This document shows positions 1-7,283 of a stretch of DNA of 23,555 nt, one piece after another. Position numbers and translations under genes: made by a program. The notes under the pieces were generated by a model. The model was not told where the DNA came from. It was given only the letters and a program-made list of their open reading frames with translations, and ran no database searches. Source of the stretch: Pelargonium nanum (Eukaryota > Streptophyta > Magnoliopsida > Geraniales > Geraniaceae); contig JAYMTF010001412.1 in NCBI GenBank assembly GCA_036897485.1, forward strand, positions 1-23,555, written 5' to 3'. Within the stretch, counting starts at the first letter, position 1. Each line of letters starts with the position of its first letter.

Positions 1-599
1 AGTTTTGATTTACAGTTTATTTATTCCAAACGCAATAGTTTAGATTTCTTTCACTTATACAAACATAGTATTATCAACTTTTCGGTAATCTTCATTTCGG
101 TAATCTATATTCCCGTAATATTCACAATCCATAGTATTTTACATTCCTCGAATCAAACAATACATATCAAAAGTATCTCAATCGGACAATTGAATACAAA
201 AGTACGAATTATTTAAAAATAAGTTGTATCATAAAAGAGCGAAAGAACAGACATAAAAGTTTGATTACATTCGTTTGAGAAAAGAACGAACGTACTTATA
301 ACTTATAAGTAAGAAAATGACAATTGAAATAAAGGATAACTAATCCAAATATTATCAACGAGAATCTAAATTATACCTTCATTCATAGACAACTTTTTTA
401 TAATTCAAACTCTAACTTAATTTTCACAAAAAGTTACTTGCAAACCCAAAATAAAAAAGGTGTAGACATCCCAAAAAATAAATCGAATGCAGAGTAGCAT
501 TACCTATCTCCCAAGATCTCAAAAAATAAATGAAGCACCTCCCTCCAAAGGAATCACCAATTCATTAAATAAATATGATATTATACAATAAAATAAATT
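1..599. other. AT-rich flank and distal promoter, no gene seen
   Basis: This stretch is AT-rich and holds no open frame with recognisable protein sequence on either strand. It is probably intergenic DNA grading into the promoter of the gene that starts at 808. A minus-strand frame running in from about 756 is only the reverse reading of the CTT microsatellite. Confidence 0.6.
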
Positions 600-610
600 C
601 CCAACGGTCA
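600..610 (+). promoter_or_regulatory. MSA-type (M-phase-specific activator) element
   Basis: The eleven bases CCCAACGGTCA fit the plant MSA consensus YCYAACGGYYA at every position. MSA elements are bound by three-repeat MYB proteins and drive G2/M transcription of plant mitotic genes. This one lies about 200 bp upstream of the start codon of a probable mitotic gene, which is a typical position. The sequence match is direct; the function is inferred. Confidence 0.6.
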
Positions 611-625
611 AAAAAAGGTAAGCTC

Positions 626-651
626 TCTTCTTCTTCTTCTTCTTCTTCTTC
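626..651 (+). repeat. CTT/TTC microsatellite
   Basis: A run of about nine TTC/CTT triplets, ending in CAG, lies in the promoter or 5' leader of the gene starting at 808. Pyrimidine-rich tracts are common in plant core promoters and 5' UTRs. The reverse strand reads as a poly-Glu run, which is an artefact of the repeat. Confidence 0.9.
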
Positions 652-691
652 AGTTCTTGTTGTAGTAACGTTAACACTGTCCTGATCCAGC

Positions 692-702
692 TGACCGTTA
701 CA
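692..702 (-). promoter_or_regulatory. Second MSA-like element, inverted
   Basis: Read on the minus strand this is TGTAACGGTCA. It keeps the AACGG core and the YYA tail of the MSA consensus and differs at one position (G for C at the second base). It lies about 105 bp upstream of the start codon, so it forms an inverted pair with the exact match at 600-610. Paired MSA elements are usual in mitotic plant promoters. Confidence 0.45.
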
Positions 703-807
703 TTTCCTTTTATTCTCTCTCTTCACACTCTCCCTAACACACCCTTTTAGCTTCACTCCATTTCCGGATCTATTTCTTGTCTCTCTTCCTTCGCAAACGC
801 TTCAGTA

Positions 808-2585
808 ATGGAGGCTGCGAAAATCGACTGGAAGAACTTGGATTCTACATTCGTAGAAGACGCACTGTACGAGCACATCAATGCCCCCAAATGGGTCGAT
901 TTCTTGGCTCCGCACCAGGACCTCTATGTCGACGACGACGCTTGGTTCTGCAGACCCGGTGAGCCCTCCGATTCAGATCGGCGACAATTTGGTTACGAAA
1001 TCAAAAGTTTCTATTTTGTGTGTGTTTCTGATCTTGCTTTTTGCTTGCTAGATTGTCGGCATCCCAAGACGGTTGAGGATTTCCTCAAATCGACCCCCAA
1101 TTCTAAGGTTTTTTATATGTTTCCAATTCGGATGATTTAGGGTTTTGATAATTGCTAATTATAGACAAGTCTCATTTTCTTAAAATTTGAACTTTCCCTT
1201 TTTATCTTGCTAAGGTTTCAAGCTCTTCCCATGGTTTTGAGACTATACCGCTTGGGGAAAAGAATCCAAGGTATGTATTAGTTATTTAGTTTCATTTCTG
1301 GTTTTTCTAGGGCTCCAATTGAGATCAATTTTGTTGATTGTTGCTGTTTTGTTGATGATTCAGAGATGCAAATATGAAGAGAAGAGGGCATGCCCATCAG
1401 CCTTCAGGATCATCCAAGATTGACTCTGAAAATCAGAACCCAAATTTAGTAACTCCTCCTTCTCAGGTAGCTAAGTCCATGAAAGCATTCGTCAAATCGA
1501 GCAGCGAAAAGAAACCGTATCCAATTGAGGAGGCACAGGCGCCGAGCCTTAAAAGCACACTCTCGGCCAGGAACTTGTTTGCGGGGAAGGATATACTGAA
1601 CCATATCACTGAGTTCTGCAATGAATTGAAGAAATTGGCTGCAAGAGTGAGGGAGAGAGAGAATGTAGAGAAGTTGGATGTGACCCCGAAGAGAGAGGCG
1701 GTGAAGGATGTTGGTCGCGAGGTTTTGGGGGAGTTGAGTGGGAGGGAAAAGGAGAGGACACCGCTGCTCGAGGTTCGTATTGAGAAATCTCAAGGTGTTA
1801 AGGAGAAGCAACAGCTGAGAAGGAAGAAGTAAGTTCCCATATCTCTAGATGTTCATGTATACATACATCATATTAACTCAATTTCACTTCCATAGATAAC
1901 AACAAGTTAATGTTATTAGATTGGGACTCAATGATCTAGGCTCTAAGCTAGCAAGAGTGTACATGTATACAACATCATTTTAACTCAATTTCACTTCCAT
2001 AGATCACAACAAGTTAATGTAATTATAGTGGGACTCAATGATCTAGGCTCGAAGCTAGCAAGCGTGTATGCTTTAATTGTTGAGAAACCCTTCTCCATAA
2101 GCCATTATAGAACAACATTTGCAAGGGTAGTCATTAAATTCATATGAATAATGTACACAGAAGGCTGGAGGATGAAGAAAACATACCGATGTCTTTGGAT
2201 TTGGAGAATGTAAAGCGCAAAGGAGGAGAAGGTTTATTGCCAATCCGGACATGCCCTCCCTCTCCCCAATGCTTTTCAGCCACTCGTCCACCAACTAAAG
2301 CTGCAACGGTAACACCTCCAAAGGCTTCTAGATCCAAGCCCGTGGTATGTAACTGTGTTTTTGGTTTGCAGAAAGCAATTACAAATTTACAACACTATCA
2401 TCATAGAAGTGAAATGATGATCTTTTATGTGCTTGCAGGAAAGGGGGGTTCTAAGTAAGGAGTCAACAACTGTCAACAATTGCTTACACAAAGACACAGG
2501 TAGCGTTTCTGGTGTTGAAGGAAATGAAGAAGCGAGATCATTGGACGTATTTTGGTTCCTCAAGCCTTGCACACTATCAACCTAA
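808..2585 (+). CDS. TPX2-family-like mitotic microtubule-associated protein, six exons
   Basis: Coding exons are 808-958, 1052-1107, 1215-1270, 1364-1828, 2161-2344 and 2439-2585, all with GT-AG borders. They sum to 1059 nt, so the predicted protein has 352 aa, and every exon-exon phase is compatible. The first ATG at 808 opens a compact acidic N-terminus with YEHINAPKWVDFLAP (residues 21-35) and WFCRPDCRHPKT across the exon 1/2 junction. Exon 4 is long, polar and rich in Lys, Arg and Glu, fitting a disordered or coiled microtubule-binding region. The C-terminus has FWFLKPCTLS close to the stop. The aromatic-acidic N-terminal motif recalls short plant proteins annotated as TPX2 (targeting protein for Xklp2) family, a spindle-assembly group, but I recognise this only from memory. 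The two MSA-type elements upstream support a G2/M role. The exon structure is much surer than the family name. Confidence 0.72.
1137..1145 (-). promoter_or_regulatory. Telo-box-like motif in intron 2
   Basis: The minus strand reads AAACCCTAA, the plant telo-box, inside intron 2 of the gene starting at 808. Telo-boxes occur in the 5' regions and first introns of genes active in cycling cells, and in Polycomb recruitment. A single nine-base match in AT-rich DNA can arise by chance. Confidence 0.3.
1854..2069 (+). repeat. 108-bp tandem duplication inside intron 4
   Basis: Two adjacent copies, about 1854-1961 and 1962-2069, share nearly the whole unit. Common blocks include AACTCAATTTCACTTCCATA and GGGACTCAATGATCTAGGCTC. 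The copies differ by scattered substitutions and small indels. The array lies wholly inside intron 4 and includes neither the donor (1829) nor the acceptor (2160), so it does not affect coding. Each copy has CCATAG after a pyrimidine-rich stretch, which could act as a cryptic acceptor. Confidence 0.85.
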
Positions 2586-4335
2586 GGAATAGCTCAAACA
2601 TAACAACAAAATAAAATTTTCATTTTCATTATCAAATTCATTCATTCTTTCTTTTAATTAATGGATCCTTTCCTCTCATCGCATGTCATACGGATAAAAC
2701 TCTTGGTCATTCTTCGTACTCTGATTCATTTGTGTTGATAAAAGAAACTGTAATTAAGCAGGTAGTAATAGTAGTACTTATTTTTATTATCTCAGTCAAT
2801 AAAATGAGATGTGTTACTTTCTAATTATATGCACCACTGGTTCCTCTTCATTTGATGAGTACAGCTATGAGTATTTACATTTAGATATGATGTTATATGT
2901 GATGAAGACTTACACATCAATCCACATATATAAGTAGAGTGATATTTTATTTTTATTTATGGCCTTCATTATCCCAAAAATATGCAGATTGAGGAGTCTA
3001 TGTCACTAAATTGAAGAGGGTTGGTGGGGGGATAAAGCACATTTTTTTGGATGGACAGTTTTATCACATTCAGAGTCCAAATTATTGGCTTCCAATTTGA
3101 ATGGTTGGTTTAAACATTTTTTATTTGTCAATTTGTCCCTCAAAGGAGTAGGTGTACAACTTTTAGTTCAAAAAAATTGTTTGTTAAAAAAATATTGAAC
3201 AATAGAAACTAGTTCATGACAATTAACAAAACATAGAGTTTAAATTCTCGTAATTTGAGTGGCAATTGTGTATTAAAAAAAATGTTAATGTTATAAACGA
3301 TCTTCCAACTATATCCAAATATCATTCTTGATTTTCCAACTATTTTTAAAATCAACTTTGATTCTCACATTATACAATCTCATCATCATTAATAAAAAAA
3401 AAAAAGTATTTCTTTAACTTATTTTTATCCCAAATTTCGAGTACTCCTTAAACATCATTATTTAAGCGCATATGCAAAATATGAGGCTAAATGAAACTTA
3501 AACTGTCGGTTAAATTTTAGAAAATAATAGATTTTGGGACACTAAATGTTGAGATAGCATAGTTGAAGGGCCAATTGTGACTTTGAAAATAGATGTGTAA
3601 TCAAAAGTAAATTTGTGTATAGTTGAAGGATCAATTGTGAGTTCAACCCAAAAAATAAGAAATGAAGTGGAACAATTTTGATAAGTTCATCATATCATGA
3701 ACTTGGGCCTAAAGCAAGACCCGAAGCGAGCTGTGAGGCGATAACTTTGGGCGACAATTATGAAGGCAGTTTGTAATTGTATTTATCTTGATAATTTATA
3801 AAAAAAACACTCTAATATGGCATTTAAGCAAAATTTATTGATTTTTTTTTTCAGAATTTTCATATCTAAATATGTATTATTTAAAAATTGAACTATAATA
3901 GCTTTATTCCCCAAAAGTTATATGAAATAAAAAGAATTTACTTCAACCGAAAAGTTGAGCACAAAATTACGAAATTTTGAAGTTTAAGTCGTAATATAAA
4001 ATAACGAATAAATGGTTTTATCCATCTTAGATTAGAATCATAATGTACAAGAGCAAGAGAATGAGAATCATAGTAAGAACCAAAATCCGAATTATTGAGT
4101 TTAAATACAAATATCATTAATGAAAATCAAACCTCATTCTCGTTATTCATGCAATAAGAATCAGCCTTTTGTTTAGAGGCTTGGCTTGCAAGTTCAAACA
4201 TAAATAATAAAAAATAAACGTGCTATAATATTAAAATATTTTGGTTCCCCCAAATATGTTTCACAATAATTAGAAGAATTGAAGGCGAAACTAACAATTT
4301 CGAAAGAAATTAAATGAATCGTCTCTCTCTGGCTA
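2586..4335. other. Intergenic, AT-rich, decayed repeats
   Basis: No gene is visible. The first 250 bp probably hold the 3' UTR of the upstream gene, with AATAAAA at about 2609 and AATAAAATG near 2800. From about 3180 onward the DNA is low-complexity A/T with a possible foldback remnant (listed separately). The last part precedes the small minus-strand gene and probably holds its 3' UTR. Confidence 0.6.
3302..3640. repeat. Possible degenerate foldback element
   Basis: On the left, CTTCCAACTAT (3302-3312) and TTCCAACTAT (about 3333-3342) form a direct pair. On the right are two 22-bp direct repeats, 3559-3580 and 3619-3640, both containing ATAGTTGAAGG and CAATTGTGA with two mismatches. The left pair is the inverse of the ATAGTTGAAG core on the right, so the block can fold back. 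No target duplication was found and the family is unknown. Confidence 0.35.
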
Positions 4336-4358
4336 CTACTGATACACCGAATTCAAAG

Positions 4359-4589
4359 CTACCTGGTGGTGGCGGCGGTGGCGGCGGTGGCGGTGCGGCG
4401 GTGGAAGATGAAATGAATGATCCTGAACCAAACAGTCCTTAGCCTGGGATAGGTTCTGTTGGTATAAACCGTAGCCTCCGATATAATTTCCTGCCAGGCC
4501 TCCACGAAGGGGCTCAAGTTCCTCACCGGCGGCACGTACAGTATCAGCGGAACCGCCGAGAATCCCAGCGTAAACAGCAGCTGCAACAT
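4359..4589 (-). CDS. Small conserved plant protein with hydrophobic N-terminus, unknown function
   Basis: A single uninterrupted minus-strand frame of 76 aa. The first 20 or so residues (MLQLLFTLGFSAVPLILYVP) are hydrophobic and could be a signal anchor or membrane segment. They are followed by PPVRNLSPFVEAW and an YTNRTYPRLR stretch. I recall a family of short plant proteins with this MLQLLF...FSAVPL...PPxRxL start, but cannot give a function. The C-terminus runs into a GCC/ACC triplet repeat (about 4363-4400), reading as Thr-Ala runs after HRR before the stop. An overlapping frame at 4336-4608 reads the same repeat as HRHRR and lacks the family motif. No intron is needed. Confidence 0.55.
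   Translation of the reverse strand: MLQLLFTLGFSAVPLILYVPPVRNLSPFVEAWQEIISEATVYTNRTYPRLRTVWFRIIHFIFHRRTATAATAATTR
4363..4400. repeat. GGC/GGT trinucleotide repeat within a coding end
   Basis: The plus strand reads a run of GGT and GGC triplets, with the minus strand encoding Thr and Ala. The tract forms the extreme C-terminal codons of the 76-aa minus-strand gene, so changes in repeat number would change protein length without shifting frame. Confidence 0.85.
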
Positions 4590-4609
4590 TGTTAATTAGG
4601 CAAAACAAA

Positions 4610-5018
4610 ACTTGAATTTCTTTTTACGGAGAAGAAAGATACGACTATATGGGGACGCAATGATGTTTCTAGAAAGTAGAACAATGATCTTGAACAATTG
4701 TGATTGTGTGTGTGTTTCCTTTTATGTTATATGGCATTTGAATACTGGTAGTTGGTCTTGTTGACCCTCACCTTCCTCTCAACTCTTTTGATATAAACTC
4801 TACACATTTCTGTGTGCACCACCAATGGACACTTGTTGACATGTGAGTGGTTGGTATTGATATTGAGATGCTATTTTAATTATGAGACTTCAAAATAGAA
4901 ATGGGAATGTATTTTTGCAACTAATTTCAATATAGAAATGGGTATGCTATTACGATTAGTTCTCTTTTTTTTTTTTTTTTGTTAGGTATTAGGTTTCTAA
5001 AAAGAAACAACTAATCAA
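4610..5018. other. Upstream region of the small minus-strand gene
   Basis: No coding sequence was found. The minus strand carries a TATA-like TTTATATCAAAAG about 200 bp above the ATG at 4589, a possible core promoter. A run of about 16 T lies near 4965-4980, just before the LINE insertion. Confidence 0.35.
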
Positions 5019-5033
5019 GTATCGAGACATGTT
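5019..5033 (+). repeat. Left target-site duplication of the short LINE
   Basis: GTATCGAGACATGTT here is repeated as GTAACGAGACATGTT at 5750-5764, 14 of 15 bases identical. The right copy sits directly after an A-run, as expected for target-primed reverse transcription. Confidence 0.8.
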
Positions 5034-5749
5034 AGAGTTTGTGTCTGGTATCTTTTTTTATGTCGTTTTGATAGTATGCTAGAGATTTTGTTCGGTTATG
5101 ATTGCTTTTAATTTTCAAAGCGGCTGTACTTTCTTAGATTTGCATATAGCAAATTACGGTCTTTCTCGTTAAAATAGCGAGTCTTGCTTTGATAGCAAGT
5201 TTTGGGTTGTTAAGGTTTAATTTGCAGTACAACTAAGATTCGCGGTATATTTTCGTTTATTAGTGTACGTGTAGGGTAGCAGGAGGCGGTTGTAGAGAAA
5301 GAGAAAGCGATTTAGAAGGTGGTGGTTTGACCAGTGTCATTGAATCAACGTTCAAGTTTGTTTTCAAATCAGATGGAAGATGATGGTTGCGGGAGGTCAT
5401 TGGCAAAATCATCCACGTGGTCACCTTGAACTCCAAGTGCAATCATTGTCAGTTGTTCGTGCTATTCAGGCTGGAAGGGAGGATTCTAGTGACTTCAACT
5501 TGATAATTCAGGTTGATGAGAGTATTCCAGCGCCTTTGGTTTGATTATTCCAAAAATTTTAGCCATTGTGGCTTAGTTTGGTAGTGTCAATTTTTTATTT
5601 TCGGGTTAGTCTGTGAACCGAGTGACCTACGAATTAGTTAGATTTTCAATTTTTATATCAGACTTTTTTGGGTGGATTGATTTTCAAGACCCCAGTTTTG
5701 TATCGTTTGATTTAAATTAATAAATTAATAGTTTTTGCATTAAAAAAAA
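5034..5749 (+). mobile_element. Short LINE insertion, internally deleted or 5'-truncated
   Basis: About 716 bp bounded by a 15-bp target-site duplication and ending in a run of eight A, the hallmarks of a LINE retrotransposition. A decayed RNase H reading frame is present in the 3' half (5428-5544). After it comes untranslated-looking sequence and the A-rich tail. The first 220 bp carry no frame I recognise and may be LINE 5' UTR or unrelated sequence. It is unlikely to be active, since it lacks any reverse transcriptase domain. The one mismatch between the duplications implies a fairly old insertion. Confidence 0.75.
5428..5544 (+). pseudogene. RNase H (RVT_3-like) fragment of plant LINE
   Basis: This frame reads ELQVQSLSVVRAIQAG followed by REDSSDFNLIIQ and a stop at 5542-5544. 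That matches the second half of the RNase H-like domain at the C-terminus of plant L1-type LINEs, where a conserved E-x-DS-LxVVxAI strand-helix occurs. The aspartate of that motif is replaced here by Gln. The upstream half of the domain is not readable in frame, so the fragment is dead. Confidence 0.6.
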
Positions 5750-5764
5750 GTAACGAGACATGTT
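5750..5764 (+). repeat. Right target-site duplication of the short LINE
   Basis: GTAACGAGACATGTT follows the A-run TTAAAAAAAA and matches the left copy at 5019-5033 with one substitution. Confidence 0.8.
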
Positions 5765-7190
5765 TATTGATGGTGAATATTAAATATTTATTGGATTGAA
5801 AAAAATCAAAAATAAAGTTAAGAACAAGACTATATATATATTGAAAGCGGAGCGACCCGTCAGGATTCATGAATCTTAATGAGATGTCATCACCTCATTA
5901 ATGGTTTGACCTAAACCAAAAATTAATTGACTTTGGCTATCATTCCCTTATAACATTGAGAGAAAAATTAATAAATATCATTGAAGAATTACAAACATTT
6001 ATTGGTACATATATAACAATCTAATATAGATACATCACAAACATAAATCAGTACATAACATACACATATTAACCAATAACAAACATTTATTGATTTGAAT
6101 ATAAGAACAACAATATTAATATAAAACATGCGAAACACATATATTAATTAATCATAGAACAATCATATTATATGAAAAAAATAAAATCGAACCCAACGAA
6201 TTCACGTTGTCTCATTAAGACAATTTTACTTATGCATTATACCCAAGGTTAATAGCAATTGTCTACTAGGATAAAACGATTTATCTTTCTTGTGAAATGG
6301 TACTTCAATTACAAGAAACAACGAATACAACTTATGCTGAATAATCGCACGATGTTGTGATATGCACTTTAAGTTTTAGAAGAGGAAAAAACATTATCCA
6401 TAATCCACCGTCACAAATCTCAGCCAATACATGTCTTTTATAATGGGTGAAAATGAACCAATGAAAAAGCATGAGTTAGTTTTAAACCAATTTGATTGAT
6501 CTAAATTAACTTCATATTATCAATCCTACTAAAATAATTTCATTTATTTCCAACATTTTTTTTCTTCGTTTGTTTGCAAGTTGACTAAGAGGGTAGTGTC
6601 GTGGGCAACGGTGGGAGGGATCCGACAATCATGAGTGCCCAATGGAGGTGGCCAGTACAAGCGAACGTACGCGAGGAGGCACTGCAGCTGGTGGTGGCTC
6701 CATTTTTTTTTAGAATAATTTTTTTTATGAAGACGACTTTTTAGAGTAATTAATAAAATATTAACGTTAGTTGTAAAAAATAAAATGTCAAGAGTAAAAT
6801 AGTAATTTCAAAATATTATATTTAAAAATGCAATAATAGTTATTTACTTGTCACGTCATCATTTTAATAATCAATTTTTTTTTAACGTGAGTTAAAGTTA
6901 ACGGTTTTCGTCAGCAAAATTAATACAATGGACTAAGTTGTGACGATTTCGGGAATATTTTAAACTGACATGAACCATATAAATCCACTTTCAACTTAAT
7001 CAAAACTTTTGATAGGCAAGAGACTGAAATAATACGTCGTGGATAATGAACCTTTATCCTTTTAAGTTTTAACTAGAATATAATTACATGAAGTCCTTTG
7101 TTAGTATATAAAAAAAAAAACTAGAATAGTATTAGAATATAGTTTGAATCATGCCCAAACAGTCCAAAAATCAAAGTCCCGCCCAAACCC
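5765..7190. other. Intergenic, AT-rich, no gene
   Basis: No protein-coding frame of note. It contains a 12-bp palindrome GATTCATGAATC (5864-5875), followed by a small inverted pair TTAATGAG...CTCATTAA (5877-5902). A short GC-richer island lies at about 6590-6705 without a recognisable frame. The stretch ending near 7060 looks like eroded repeat. The last part is the distal promoter of TERT. Confidence 0.55.
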
Positions 7191-7194
7191 ATCC

Positions 7195-7204
7195 TATAAA
7201 AAGG
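7195..7204 (+). promoter_or_regulatory. TATA box of the TERT gene
   Basis: TATAAAAAGG lies 89 bp upstream of the TERT start codon. It would place transcription start about 30 bp further down, near 7225-7235, giving a short leader of about 50 nt. Position and sequence fit a plant TATA box; no transcript evidence is available here. Confidence 0.55.
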
Positions 7205-7275
7205 CTAAGCAATCCGTTCAACTCTCTTTCTAAAATTCAAAACTTCAAAAACTTCTGGCAAGATTTATTATCTTT

Positions 7276-7283
7276 GCGGGAAA
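7276..7283 (+). promoter_or_regulatory. E2F-type site abutting the TERT start codon
   Basis: GCGGGAAA is the inverse of the E2F consensus core TTTCCCGC and ends one base before the A of ATG at 7284. E2F/DP factors activate S-phase genes in plants. The site would lie in the 5' leader if the TATA box at 7195 is used. A fit to cell-cycle control of telomerase is inferred. Confidence 0.45.

Noticed and set aside
565-756. Minus-strand frame with a long Glu run
   Set aside because: It is the reverse reading of the CTT microsatellite in the promoter; nothing else in it looks like protein.
1136-1146. Interstitial telomeric repeat near the gene at 808
   Set aside because: Only one TTTAGGG unit is present, so it is at most a telo-box, not a telomeric array.
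1446-1811. Minus-strand frame of 121 codons
   Set aside because: It is antisense to exon 4 of the TPX2-like gene, whose spliced frame closes perfectly; it has no recognisable motif.
4336-4608. Overlapping 90-codon minus-strand frame
   Set aside because: It overlaps the 76-aa gene in another frame, and its HRHRRHRRHH run is just the triplet repeat out of frame.
5260-5442. Minus-strand frame of 60 codons
   Set aside because: It is antisense to the short LINE insertion and has no conserved features.
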